This document shows positions 1-8,585 of a stretch of 64,000 nt of DNA, piece by piece. A program made the position numbers and the translations under genes. Below the pieces are notes generated by a model. That model ran no database searches. It saw only the letters and a list, made by a program, of their open reading frames with translations, and was not told the DNA's origin. The DNA comes from Micrococcales bacterium (GTDB lineage: Bacteria; Actinomycetota; Actinomycetes; S36-B12; UBA10799): positions 97,711-161,710 of the forward strand of contig JADKAV010000007.1 in the NCBI GenBank assembly GCA_016719135.1. Reading direction: 5' to 3'. Position 1 is the first letter of the stretch; each line of letters begins with the position of its first letter.

Positions 1-213
1 CAGACCAATCCGGATGGCCGATTCGACCGCCGTGCCGTTCACCACCGGTAGCGAGCCGGGCAGTGCCAGGCACACCGGGCACACCTGTGTGTTGGGGGCG
101 GCGCCGAACGTGGTCGAGCACCCGCAGAACATCTTGGTCTCGGTGTTCAGTTCCACGTGCACTTCCAGCCCCAGGACGGGGTCGAATTCGCTGATGGCCT
201 GCTCGAACCTCAT
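1..213 (-). CDS. gatB: Asp/Glu-tRNA(Asn/Gln) amidotransferase subunit B, N-terminal part only
   Basis: Only the first 71 codons lie in the window; the gene runs off the left edge. The reading starts with ATG at 213 and contains LGLEVHVELNTETKMFCGC followed by a second cysteine pair (CPVC), the N-terminal catalytic cradle and zinc site of GatB. GatB is the kinase/transamidase subunit of GatCAB, which converts Glu-tRNA(Gln) and Asp-tRNA(Asn) to the amides in the cytoplasm. Its ATG overlaps the gatA stop in an ATGA, so it is the third gene of a gatC-gatA-gatB operon. The identification is firm despite truncation. Confidence 0.93.
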   Translation of the reverse strand, partial: MRFEQAISEFDPVLGLEVHVELNTETKMFCGCSTTFGAAPNTQVCPVCLALPGSLPVVNGTAVESAIRIGL

Positions 214-1676
214 GGCCGGGCCTCCCAACCGATGGCGGCTTCCAGTGCTCCTCCGGCGACGTAGAGCCGGTCGTCGGCCATGGCCGGCGCCATGAACTGC
301 AGGCCGATCGGCAGTCCCTGATCGTCGAGTCCCACCGGGACCGACATCCCCGGAATACCCGCGAGGTTAGCCGGGATCGTGGCGATGTCCTGCAGGTACA
401 TGCTCAAGGGGTCATCCACCTTCTCACCGAGCGGAAAGGCGGTCGTCGGGGCGGTCGGCGTGGCCAGGACATCGGCCTGCGAGAAGGCCGCGGCGAAATC
501 GTTGGCGATGAGGGTCCGCACCTTCTGCGCCTGCCCGTAGTAGGCGTCGTAGTAACCGCTGGACAGCGCGTAGGTCCCCAGCATGATCCGCCGCTTGACC
601 TCAGGTCCGAAGCCCGCTTCGCGGGTCAGCGCCATCACTTGCTCGACACTGCGGTCGCCGTCGTCCCCCACCCGCAGGCCGTAGCGCATGGCGTCGAACT
701 TGGCGAGGTTCGACGACGCCTCGCTGGGCAGGATCAGGTAGTACGCGGCCAGCGCGTACTCGAAGTGCGGACAGGAGACCTCGACGATCTCGGCGCCCGC
801 GTCGGCCAAGGCGTCCAACGACTCCTGGAAGTGCTCGCGCACCTCCCGCTGGAATCCCTCGCCGGTCAACTGCTTCACGACCCCGATCCGCATGCCCTTG
901 ACGTCGGGGTTCGCGGCGGCTTGGACCACCGGCGGGACAGGAGCGTCGATCGAGGTCGAATCGCGCGGATCATGGCCTGCCATCACTGCGTGCAGCATGG
1001 CCGCGTCCGCGACAGTGGTCGCGAATGGCCCGGCTTGATCCAGCGATGAGGCCAGTGCGACCAGCCCGTAGCAGGAGACCCCGCCGTAGGTCGGCTTCAC
1101 CCCGACCACGCCGGTCATGGCGGCCGGCTGCCGGATCGAACCGCCGGTGTCCGTACCGATGGACAGCGGCGCCTGCCGAGCAGCAACTGCCACCGCCGAG
1201 CCACCACTGGAACCACCTGGAATACGACCTGCGTCCCATGGGTTGCGCGTCGGGCCGAAGGCGCTGTTCTCTGTCGACGAGCCCATGGCGAACTCGTCCA
1301 TATTCGTCTTGCCGATGATCACTGCGCCGGCATTGCGCAGATTGGCGGTGACTGTGGCGTCGTAGGCGGGGATCCAGCCCTCGAGCATCTTCGACCCGCA
1401 GGTGGTCGGCAGCCCTTTGGTCGTCAGCACGTCCTTGACGGCCACTGGCACGCCGGCCAGGGGCCCGAGTGCCTCACCGCGCGCCCGCGCCGCGTCAATG
1501 GCATCGGCGGTGGCCAGCGCGCCGGAGACGTCGACGGCGAGGAAGGCGTTGAGCTGGTCGTCGGTCTCGGCGATCCGGTCCAGGAACGACGTTGCGACCT
1601 CCCGGGCCGAGAAGTCACCTGCGGCGATTCCAGCCGCCAGGTCAACCGCATTGGTGTAGCTGAAGGACACAGTCAC
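210..1676 (-). CDS. gatA: Asp/Glu-tRNA(Asn/Gln) amidotransferase subunit A (amidase)
   Basis: This 488-residue protein is the glutaminase subunit of GatCAB; it releases ammonia from glutamine and channels it to GatB. The amidase signature is complete: Lys81 in VAVKDV, the Gly/Ser-rich GGSSGGSAVA with cis-Ser156, and the nucleophile Ser180 in DTGGSIRQPAA. These match the Ser-cisSer-Lys triad of the family with a constant small offset. The start is GTG at 1676, overlapping the gatC stop in GTGA; the end overlaps gatB in ATGA, so translation is probably coupled throughout. Length is normal for GatA. Confidence 0.97.
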   Translation of the reverse strand: MTVSFSYTNAVDLAAGIAAGDFSAREVATSFLDRIAETDDQLNAFLAVDVSGALATADAIDAARARGEALGPLAGVPVAVKDVLTTKGLPTTCGSKMLEGWIPAYDATVTANLRNAGAVIIGKTNMDEFAMGSSTENSAFGPTRNPWDAGRIPGGSSGGSAVAVAARQAPLSIGTDTGGSIRQPAAMTGVVGVKPTYGGVSCYGLVALASSLDQAGPFATTVADAAMLHAVMAGHDPRDSTSIDAPVPPVVQAAANPDVKGMRIGVVKQLTGEGFQREVREHFQESLDALADAGAEIVEVSCPHFEYALAAYYLILPSEASSNLAKFDAMRYGLRVGDDGDRSVEQVMALTREAGFGPEVKRRIMLGTYALSSGYYDAYYGQAQKVRTLIANDFAAAFSQADVLATPTAPTTAFPLGEKVDDPLSMYLQDIATIPANLAGIPGMSVPVGLDDQGLPIGLQFMAPAMADDRLYVAGGALEAAIGWEARP

Positions 1677-1969
1677 TCCTCATCCAGGATGCGCGGGACC
1701 CGGAAGCGGCTGTCCTCGACGGCCGGCGCTGCCGACAGCGCTTCCTCCGCGGTGAGTCCTGGTTGCAGGACATCGGCGCGGAACACGTTGTCCAGCATGA
1801 CCGGATGGGACATCGGTTCGACGTCCTGCGCGGCGACCTCCCCCACGCGTGTGACGGCGGTGAGGATCACGTCGAGCTGCTCGGCGTAGTGGGACAGTTC
1901 GTCATCACTGAGATCGAGCCGGGCCAAGCGCGCCAGGTGCGCGACTTCGTCGCGGGAGATTGCGGGCAT
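1673..1969 (-). CDS. gatC: Asp/Glu-tRNA(Asn/Gln) amidotransferase subunit C
   Basis: This 98-residue protein is the small subunit that wraps around GatA and stabilises it against GatB. It begins with ISRDEVAHLARLARLDLS, the usual GatC start, and has the conserved Pro-rich middle (VEPMSHPV) and the terminal FRVPRILDEE. It is the first gene of the gatCAB operon. A TAGACT box lies 7 nt upstream of the ATG and no Shine-Dalgarno sequence is present, so the mRNA is probably leaderless. Confidence 0.96.
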   Translation of the reverse strand: MPAISRDEVAHLARLARLDLSDDELSHYAEQLDVILTAVTRVGEVAAQDVEPMSHPVMLDNVFRADVLQPGLTAEEALSAAPAVEDSRFRVPRILDEE

Positions 1970-1976
1970 GGCGTCA

Positions 1977-1982
1977 AGTCTA
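1977..1982 (-). promoter_or_regulatory. -10 box of gatC (leaderless type)
   Basis: On the minus strand this reads TAGACT, then 7 nt, then the gatC ATG. The spacing puts the transcription start at or next to the start codon. No good -35 is visible. Confidence 0.55.
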
Positions 1983-2094
1983 CGGAGGTGGATCGAGCAG
2001 GTGTCGCTGGCACATGGGACCGCGAGTGACTCTCAGCGTCAACCTCACTGGACGTGCCAGCGCTTCACCGGCGGATCCACGCCAGCGCCACCGA

Positions 2095-2100
2095 TAATCT
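2095..2100 (+). promoter_or_regulatory. -10 box of the SDR gene (leaderless type)
   Basis: TAATCT followed by 6 nt and the ATG at 2107. No Shine-Dalgarno sequence is present in the six bases, which supports leaderless initiation. Confidence 0.5.
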
Positions 2101-2106
2101 GGGCGC

Positions 2107-2865
2107 ATGATCGAAGCGTTCGACCTGTCAGGACGCACCGCCCTTATCACGGGGGCCGGTTCCGAAACCGGCATCGGTATCGCCACCGCACGCCTTCTCG
2201 CGCAGATGGGCGCGGAGGTGATACTGACCTCCACTACGGATCGGATCAACGACCGCGCCGCCGGGTTGCGCGCCGAGGGCCTGTCGGCCCGGGGTGTCGT
2301 TGCCGATCTCACCGATGAGCAACAGGTCGCCCGGCTGCCGGAACACGTCGATGTCCTGGTGAACAACGCGGGCATGGTCAGCATCGGCACGGACTTCGAG
2401 TCCGGGCGCCTCACCGAAATGACCCTGGACACGTGGCGCGCTGGCATCCAGCGCAACCTTGATACGGCTTTCCTGGTCAGTCGCCACGTCCTGCCGGCGA
2501 TGACCGAGCAGCGGTGGGGACGGGTGGTGAACGTCACCAGCGTGACGGGGCCGGTGATGGCGATGCGCGATGAGCCCGCCTATGCCACGGCCAAGGCGGG
2601 CATGATGGGCCTCACCCGCTCGATGGCTCTGGACTTCGCAGATTCCGGGATCACCGTGAACGCCGTTGCGCCGGGCTGGATCGCCACCGGTTCCCAGACC
2701 GTCGATGAAGCGCGACAAGCCCTGATGACACCGGCCGGTCGTGCCGGCGAGCCCGACGATGTGGCGGCCGCGATCGCGTGGTTCTGCACCCCCGGGGCCG
2801 CCTACACGACCGCCCAGTGCCTGGTCGTCGACGGCGGCAACTCGATCGCCGAGGAGCGGGCCTAG
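2107..2865 (+). CDS. short-chain dehydrogenase/reductase (FabG-like)
   Basis: This is a 252-residue classical SDR, a cytoplasmic NAD(P)-dependent oxidoreductase. Visible are the dinucleotide-binding TGAGSETGIGIA near residues 15-26 (slightly longer than the standard glycine motif), NNAG at 86-89, and the catalytic Ser145, Tyr159 and Lys163 (YATAK). The C-terminal CLVVDGGNS matches 3-oxoacyl-ACP-reductase-like members. The substrate cannot be told from sequence. It stands alone, divergent from gatC and convergent with ligA, with a strong hairpin after its stop. Confidence 0.9.
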   Translation: MIEAFDLSGRTALITGAGSETGIGIATARLLAQMGAEVILTSTTDRINDRAAGLRAEGLSARGVVADLTDEQQVARLPEHVDVLVNNAGMVSIGTDFESGRLTEMTLDTWRAGIQRNLDTAFLVSRHVLPAMTEQRWGRVVNVTSVTGPVMAMRDEPAYATAKAGMMGLTRSMALDFADSGITVNAVAPGWIATGSQTVDEARQALMTPAGRAGEPDDVAAAIAWFCTPGAAYTTAQCLVVDGGNSIAEERA

Positions 2866-2893
2866 CGTTTTCTGACCAGCCGAGACCGATGAT

Positions 2894-2949
2894 GAGGGCG
2901 ACGTTGTTGGGCAGTTTCGACCACGAGAGTGCCCAACAACGTCGCCCTC
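2894..2949. repeat. perfect 20-bp inverted repeat between convergent genes; dispersed repeat copy 1
   Basis: The arms GAGGGCGACGTTGTTGGGCA (2894-2913) and its exact reverse complement (2930-2949) flank a 16-nt spacer. The element sits between the stops of the SDR gene and ligA, so it can serve as a terminator for both. A near-identical hairpin occurs at 53719-53774, also in front of a convergent gene end, so this is a repeated element and not just a local terminator. Confidence 0.85.
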
Positions 2950-3030
2950 GTTGGACGAAGCCGTGCTGGAGCAACGTGTTGCGCGCGGCCGTCGGAGAAT
3001 CACGCCGATCTGGGGCCAGTCGCCTGACGC

Positions 3031-5133
3031 CTAGACCTCGACTCCCAACTCCCCCAACCGGTCCTCTGTCAAGATCGGCACGCCGAGTTTTTCGGCCTTC
3101 GCGTATTTGGACCCCGCGTTGTCGCCGGCGATCAGGAAGTCGGTCTTCTTGGACACCGACCCCGTGACCCGCGCACCAAGCTGCTGCAGGCGCTCGGTCA
3201 GGTCGTCGCGGCTCCACGTGGTGAGCGTGCCGGTGATGACCACGGTCTTACCCGTGAGAGGTCCTGGTCGGCCAGCACTCTCATCGGCCATCCGCACGCC
3301 GGCGGCGGCCCACTTCTCCACGATCCGGGCGTGCCAATCCACCGCGAACCACTCGTGCAGAGCCCCAGCGATCGTCGGCCCCACCCCCTCGACCGAGGCG
3401 AGTTGCTCCTCCGAGGCGGCCCGGATGGCATCCATGGAACCCAGCTCACGAGCCAGCGCCTGGGCCGCTGTCGGGCCGACATGACGGATCGACAGGGCCA
3501 CCAGCACACGCCACAACGGCCGGGACTTGGCCAGTTCCAGTTGTTCGAGCAGCACTCGGGCGTTCTCGGTCAGCTCGTCACCCGAACGGGTGAAGAACGA
3601 CGAACGCAGCAGCGCCGGGGCGTCGAGGTCGAACAGGTCACCCTCGTCGGCAACCAGGCCGTCGTCGAGCAGGGCACTGGCCGACTTCCACCCGAGACCC
3701 TCGATGTCGAAGGCTCCCCTGCCACCCACGTGGTTGAGCCGCTCGCGCAACTGTGATGGACAGCCACGGGCGTTGGGACACCGGATGTCCACGTCCCCCT
3801 CTTTCGCGGGGGCCAATGGCGTGCCGCACGACGGGCAGACCGTGGGCATCACGAACTCACGCTCAGTACCGGTGCGCTCCTCCACGACCGGTCCGATCAC
3901 CTCCGGGATGATCTCCCCTGCCTTGCGCAAGAAGACCATGTCTCCGATCAGCACACCCTTGCGCCGGACCTCTTGGGCGTTGTGCAACGTGGCCATGGAC
4001 ACGGTGGTGCCAGAGACCCGCACCGGCGTCATCACCGCGAACGGCGTCACCCTGCCCGTGCGGCCGACGTTGACCGCGATATCCAGCAGTCGGGTCCGCA
4101 CGACTTCCGGGGGATACTTCACCGCGATCGCCCAGCGCGGAGCCCGTGAGGTCGAGCCGAGACGCTGCTGCACCGCGATCTCATCGACCTTCACCACGAC
4201 ACCGTCGATCTCATGGTCCAGGCTGTGGCGTTTACGTTCGAACTCCTTGACGTAGGTCTCGACCTCGTCCAACGTCTCGGCGACCGCGATCCGCGGCGAC
4301 ACCGGAAGTCCCCAGCGCTGCATGTCGTCATATGCCTGCGACAGCCGGTGCGGTCGCGGCCCGGAGATCTCGCCGAGGCCGTGCACGATCAGGCGCAGGC
4401 GGCCCAGCGCCGAGACACCCCGCTCGAGGTCGCCGCGCTGCTTGTCCGAGACCTTGCGGCCAGCGGCCTCCCGTTCGGCGATCTCCGCCTGACGACGATC
4501 CACGCGCTGGCGCAAGGTACCGGCACCTGCGTTGCGCGGATTGGCGAACGGAGAACGCCCCAGTTCCAGCATCTGTTCGTTGAGCTGCGCGAATTCGGCG
4601 ACCGGGAAATACACCTCGCCGCGTACCTCGACCAGATCCGGGGCCCCCGACAGAATCGTGGGGATCGCGGGGATGAACCGGGCGTTGTAGGTCACGTCCT
4701 CACCCACGCGGCCGTCACCGCGCGTGGCCAGTGTGGTCAACCGGCCGTGACGGTACACCAGGTCGACGGCCAGCCCGTCGATCTTCAACTCGCACACCAT
4801 GGGCGGCACGTGCCCGAGGTCCTTCTCGACCCGGGTCGACCAGGCGCGGAACTCGGTGAGGCCGAAGGCGTTGTCCAGGCTCATCATCCGCTGCAGGTGC
4901 TCGACGGGCTCGAACATGTCCGACCGGGCACCACCGACCGTCTGCGTCGGGGAATCGGCCCGCTGCAGCTCCGGAAAGCGCTGCTCGAGATCGCGCAGTT
5001 CGACGAAAAGTTCGTCGTACTCGGCATCCGACAGCCGTGGCGTGTCCTGCTGGTAGTACTCGTAGCGGGCCTGCTCGATCTGCGAGACCAGCGCCTCCCA
5101 GCGCTCGCGGTCGGACTGCTGCGGGCCGGCCAT
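3031..5133 (-). CDS. ligA: NAD+-dependent DNA ligase LigA
   Basis: This 700-residue enzyme seals nicks in replication and repair using NAD+. It shows the Ia domain, the adenylation KIDG motif with nucleophile Lys117, the OB fold, the Cys4 zinc site (CPSCG followed by a second CPNARGC), helix-hairpin-helix repeats and a C-terminal BRCT domain (GKTVVITGTL onward). The ATG at 5133 is chosen over an upstream in-frame start because it overlaps the stop of the preceding gene as TGATG, and the family sequence begins about here. Convergent with the SDR gene. Confidence 0.97.
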   Translation of the reverse strand: MAGPQQSDRERWEALVSQIEQARYEYYQQDTPRLSDAEYDELFVELRDLEQRFPELQRADSPTQTVGGARSDMFEPVEHLQRMMSLDNAFGLTEFRAWSTRVEKDLGHVPPMVCELKIDGLAVDLVYRHGRLTTLATRGDGRVGEDVTYNARFIPAIPTILSGAPDLVEVRGEVYFPVAEFAQLNEQMLELGRSPFANPRNAGAGTLRQRVDRRQAEIAEREAAGRKVSDKQRGDLERGVSALGRLRLIVHGLGEISGPRPHRLSQAYDDMQRWGLPVSPRIAVAETLDEVETYVKEFERKRHSLDHEIDGVVVKVDEIAVQQRLGSTSRAPRWAIAVKYPPEVVRTRLLDIAVNVGRTGRVTPFAVMTPVRVSGTTVSMATLHNAQEVRRKGVLIGDMVFLRKAGEIIPEVIGPVVEERTGTEREFVMPTVCPSCGTPLAPAKEGDVDIRCPNARGCPSQLRERLNHVGGRGAFDIEGLGWKSASALLDDGLVADEGDLFDLDAPALLRSSFFTRSGDELTENARVLLEQLELAKSRPLWRVLVALSIRHVGPTAAQALARELGSMDAIRAASEEQLASVEGVGPTIAGALHEWFAVDWHARIVEKWAAAGVRMADESAGRPGPLTGKTVVITGTLTTWSRDDLTERLQQLGARVTGSVSKKTDFLIAGDNAGSKYAKAEKLGVPILTEDRLGELGVEV

Positions 5134-6038
5134 CAGCCCAGCCTCTCGTTGAGCGACTCGACCACCCGGTGCCAAGGGCGGTAGTCGGCGACCATTCCGC
5201 AGGGCGGGCTGATCAGCATAGGCGCAGGCACCAAACCGGTGCGATCGAAGAAGTCCAACACCTTGCGGACGCTACCGGGAACCGCCGACACCCCGAAACC
5301 CATGGTGACCCCGGCAGTGGACAACTCGGCCAGCGATTCGTCATCGGCGATCCCGAGCTGCTCCTGGTCGATCAGAATCCCGCCCAGGGGTCGCAACCGC
5401 TCCCACGGAAGCCCCCCTGCGCAACAGTGCAGCAGGTCCGCGCCGAGATCCAGATCCGGTTCCAGCGCCGGCAGGACAGACATGCCACTGGTGGTGCGGA
5501 CCATGCCGGCTGCCACCGCAGGCAGCGAGGGCTCATCCAATTGGATCAACCATGTCGCCCCCACCCGTCGCCCCAGCTGAGCCCTGTGGTCGGCGATCAG
5601 CTGCCGATAGGCGGTCAGGAGATCACGCATCAGTCCGCGGTCCGACACCAGGCGATTACCCTTGCGTTCCACGGTGGCCGCCAACGTGTAAGGACCCGCG
5701 AGCTGCTGCTTGGCAAATCCGGTGTGACCACTCCACGACGACTCGACAGCATCGAGGTCCTCGCCGAGCAGCGAGCGCGCACGGCGCATCTCTTTGGACG
5801 CCGCACTCAACTCCCACCCCGTCACCGTCGTGGTGGCGCAGAAATCGGCGCTGACGGCCGAAAGCAGACCCAACGTCCGCCCGATCATGTCGGCCCCAGG
5901 GCCCCGCTCGGGCAATTCCGGTACGTGCGGCAGGTCTGGCAACTGATCGCTGATCCGGGTCGGCCAGTCTCTCACTTCGGTACCCGGCACAGAACCCACA
6001 CCAGTGAGCGTGACCGGCATTGTCAACTCGATGGGCAC
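5133..6038 (-). CDS. MetE-like (cobalamin-independent methionine synthase C-terminal) protein
   Basis: This protein of about 301 residues has only the C-terminal, zinc-binding half of the MetE/UROD-like barrel. A His-x-Cys pair (LLHCCAGG) and a late cysteine in SPPCGM sit where MetE holds its zinc. In M. tuberculosis a homologue (Rv3015c) also sits next to ligA. The methyl donor and acceptor are unknown; it may be a methyltransferase rather than a full methionine synthase, since the N-terminal folate half is absent. The start is GTG 6038, with TAACCA 6 nt upstream; an ATG six codons later is possible. Confidence 0.8.
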   Translation of the reverse strand: MPIELTMPVTLTGVGSVPGTEVRDWPTRISDQLPDLPHVPELPERGPGADMIGRTLGLLSAVSADFCATTTVTGWELSAASKEMRRARSLLGEDLDAVESSWSGHTGFAKQQLAGPYTLAATVERKGNRLVSDRGLMRDLLTAYRQLIADHRAQLGRRVGATWLIQLDEPSLPAVAAGMVRTTSGMSVLPALEPDLDLGADLLHCCAGGLPWERLRPLGGILIDQEQLGIADDESLAELSTAGVTMGFGVSAVPGSVRKVLDFFDRTGLVPAPMLISPPCGMVADYRPWHRVVESLNERLG

Positions 6039-6132
6039 GGCCCATGGTTACACACCGGCTCATCACCGTGAACCGCGGCGAAACACCGCAGACGCCGAGC
6101 CGGCAACTGCCGACGCCCGGACGGCGGGCGAC

Positions 6133-6138
6133 TACGGT
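6133..6138 (+). promoter_or_regulatory. -10 box of the UPF0126 pair (leaderless type)
   Basis: TACGGT, 7 nt, then ATG at 6146. It supports the start of the frameshifted first UPF0126 gene in the frame that then has to shift. Confidence 0.5.
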
Positions 6139-6145
6139 GAGGGGT

Positions 6146-6822
6146 ATGCCACAGGTCTACACCGGGTTGACCGCTCTGCCCGAATGGACTCTGTACCTCG
6201 CTGTGGTGGTCGGTGGCCTGGCGGGGGCGACCTACGCCGCGCGGCGCGGTTCGACGTCATCGGCGTGCTGACGCTGTCGGTCACGGCGGGCCTGGGCGGA
6301 CTGCTCATCCGGGACATCCTGCTGGCCCGCGGCCCGATCGTGCTGCGCGACGCCAGCTTCATCTGGTCGGCCCTGGCCGCTGCGGTGATCGGCTTCTTCT
6401 TCGCCGGATACATCGCCCGCTTCGACCGGGCGCTGCTGGGTCTTGAGGCCCTGGCCATGGGACTGCTCGCGACCGTGGGCACCGACAGCGCTCTGCGGGC
6501 CGGAATGGGAGCGCTGCCCGCGATCGCGGTGGGCACCATCGTTGCCACGGCCGGGCCGTTGTTCCGCGACATCCTGGGGGGCGACGCGCCACAATTGCTG
6601 CGCCCCGGCGTGTTCCTGGGCATCCTTGCCGTTGGCGCGTCGATGCTCTACGTCGGTCTGGATGCCTGGACAAGACAGCCACTGCTCGCGCAGATCGCAG
6701 TCATCCTGATCTTCTTCCTCACCCGCATGGCCGCGGTCGCGTGGGGCCTGAAGACGTCACCCGCCGCCGATGTGTCCGACCGCGTCTGGTCGTTCTGGAG
6801 TAGGCGGGGGCCGCAGCAATGA
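6146..6822 (+). CDS. UPF0126/TRIC-type membrane protein, first of a tandem pair, frameshifted
   Basis: Two reading frames join to make one family member. The ATG at 6146 reads through a first membrane helix to ATYAARR, and the remainder (FDVIGVLTLSVTAGLGGLL, RDILL, then a second glycine-rich RDILGG repeat) lies in the next frame from about 6250. One base appears to be missing in the GC-rich stretch near 6241-6249. The family is a seven-helix protein with two GGxxRD-containing halves related to TRIC cation channels. The stop overlaps the next gene in ATGA. It is either a recent pseudogene or a sequencing indel; the otherwise clean sequence favours the latter. Confidence 0.75.
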
Positions 6823-7472
6823 ACGAGGTGCCTACCGTCGTCCTGCCGACGGTCCTGGAGGCGCTGGCGATCTCCGTGGGCGGCATTTCCGGAGCCTTGC
6901 ACGCCCGCCGCCGGCAGATGGACGTGATGGGGATCCTGGTCGTCGGGTTCTGCGCGGCGCTCGGTGGCGGAGTCATCCGCGACATCCTGTTGGTCTCCGG
7001 CCCCCCCGTGTTCCTGACCTCCCCGGCATTCCTGATCTACGCCATGTTCGGCGCGGTGCTGGGCTGGATCTTCGCGACAGTGGCCAGTCGCGCGACCATG
7101 TTGATCCACGTCATCGACGGACTGTTCATCGGGGTCTGGGTCCTGGTGGGCGCAAGCAAGGCTATCGGCACCGGCCTGGGCTTCTTGGCAGCCGCGCTGG
7201 TTGCGGTCATCACCGCGACCGGCGGGGGCATCCTGCGCGATCTCTTCTGCGGCGAGAAGGTCAGCCTGCTGCTTCCCGGGCAGTGGCTGGCAGCCGCTGC
7301 CCTCGTGGGTGCCCTCACATTCCTGTCCGCCTTCTGGCTGGGCGTCGACGTATACGTGGCGCAGTGGATGTGCATCGTGGTGGCCTCCACCATCCGGTTC
7401 GTCAGCTCCGCCTATGACGTTCGAACGCCGATGCCGATGGATGTCAGCAAAATCTTCGCCCGCAGCGGGTAG
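6819..7472 (+). CDS. UPF0126/TRIC-type membrane protein, second of a tandem pair
   Basis: This 217-residue integral membrane protein has about seven hydrophobic segments and the two family hallmarks ALGGGVIRDILL near residue 50 and ATGGGILRDLF near 135, one in each repeat half. The family (YicG/YadS-like) is related to trimeric intracellular cation channels, though some members have been linked to glycine uptake; the substrate is not clear here. It is intact, unlike its upstream paralogue, and starts within that gene's stop (ATGA), so the two are co-translated and might form mixed trimers. Confidence 0.88.
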   Translation: MNEVPTVVLPTVLEALAISVGGISGALHARRRQMDVMGILVVGFCAALGGGVIRDILLVSGPPVFLTSPAFLIYAMFGAVLGWIFATVASRATMLIHVIDGLFIGVWVLVGASKAIGTGLGFLAAALVAVITATGGGILRDLFCGEKVSLLLPGQWLAAAALVGALTFLSAFWLGVDVYVAQWMCIVVASTIRFVSSAYDVRTPMPMDVSKIFARSG

Positions 7473-7492
7473 CTCAACGGGGACGGGAGTGC

Positions 7493-8569
7493 TCAGCCAC
7501 CGGTGCTGATGATCCGACCTGAACCCAGGACCCGGTCCTGCTGATAGAACACGGCGATCTGACCGGCCGCCACTGCCGAGAACTCCTGCGCCAGCGTGAC
7601 CTCGCCCGACGCCGCGCCGGTAGGTGTGAATCGCGCCGTCACCGGGTCCGCATGGGCGCGGAGTTGGACCTGGTCGATCAGGGGGGCGAGCAGGTCCGAC
7701 GGACCAGTCCAGCGCAGCCTGTCGACGGTGAATCCATGCACCCGCAGTCGGGCGGGCGGACCGACGAACACGGTGTTGCTGGACATGTCGACGTCGACGA
7801 TGTAGCGCGGTTTACCGTCGGGCGCCGGCTGCCGCAGATTCAGCCCTCGGCGCTGCCCGATGGTGAAGCCGACCGCCCCGGGGTGGGTGCCCACGCGGGC
7901 ACCGGACGCCTCGTCGACGATCGGCCCGCTGTCACCGCCGAGCCGGTCGCGCAGGAATCCCCGGGTGTCCCCATCGGGGATGAAGCAGATGTCGTGGCTG
8001 TCCGGCTTGTCCGCCACCAGCAGACCCCTGGCTGCGGCCTCCTCGCGGACTTCGGACTTGTGGCTGTCGCCCAGTGGGAACAGCGAAGCCGCCAACTGCC
8101 CGGCGTCGAGGACACCGAGGACGTACGACTGGTCCTTCGTGGGGTCGACCGCGCGGTGCAACTCAACCCCGTCTGGGCCGTCTACCAGGCGGGCGTAGTG
8201 GCCCGTCCCGACGGCGTCGAATCCGAGCGCTTGGGCGCGCTCGAGCACCGCTGCGAACTTGATGTGCTGATTGCAGTTCACGCACGGATTCGGGGTACGA
8301 CCCTCCCGGTACTCCTGCAAGAAGTCGTCCAGCACGGTCTCCTGGAACCGCTGCGCGAAATCCCATACGTAGAACGCGATCCCGAGCATGTCCGCGGCCC
8401 GGCGGGCGTCATGGACGTCTTCAAGCGTGCAACACCCGCGACCACCACCGGCGTAGCGTTTCTCAGCCAGCGCGAGGTGCACGCCTGTGACGTCGTGGCC
8501 GGCATCGACGAGTCTGGCGGCCGCGACCGCGGAATCCACGCCACCGGACAGGGCAGCGACCACCCTCAT
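7493..8569 (-). CDS. mnmA: tRNA 2-thiouridine(34) synthase MnmA
   Basis: This 358-residue enzyme thiolates U34 of Lys, Glu and Gln tRNAs using ATP and sulfur relayed from a cysteine desulfurase. Visible are the PP-loop LSGGVDSAVAA (residues 7-17), the catalytic Cys99 in NPCVNCNQHIKF and the second active cysteine Cys195 in HDICFIPDGD. The ATG at 8569 puts the PP-loop at the usual distance; upstream codons in the same frame are not family-like. It lies 16 nt after a cysteine desulfurase gene that is the likely sulfur donor. Confidence 0.96.
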   Translation of the reverse strand: MRVVAALSGGVDSAVAAARLVDAGHDVTGVHLALAEKRYAGGGRGCCTLEDVHDARRAADMLGIAFYVWDFAQRFQETVLDDFLQEYREGRTPNPCVNCNQHIKFAAVLERAQALGFDAVGTGHYARLVDGPDGVELHRAVDPTKDQSYVLGVLDAGQLAASLFPLGDSHKSEVREEAAARGLLVADKPDSHDICFIPDGDTRGFLRDRLGGDSGPIVDEASGARVGTHPGAVGFTIGQRRGLNLRQPAPDGKPRYIVDVDMSSNTVFVGPPARLRVHGFTVDRLRWTGPSDLLAPLIDQVQLRAHADPVTARFTPTGAASGEVTLAQEFSAVAAGQIAVFYQQDRVLGSGRIISTGG

Positions 8570-8585
8570 ACCCAACCCCGCAGAC

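Noticed and set aside
6004..6249. First 82 codons of the long frame ending at 6822 as the true UPF0126 N-terminus
   Set aside because: The sequence is not hydrophobic and overlaps the MetE-like gene; the first family helix is in the other frame from 6146.
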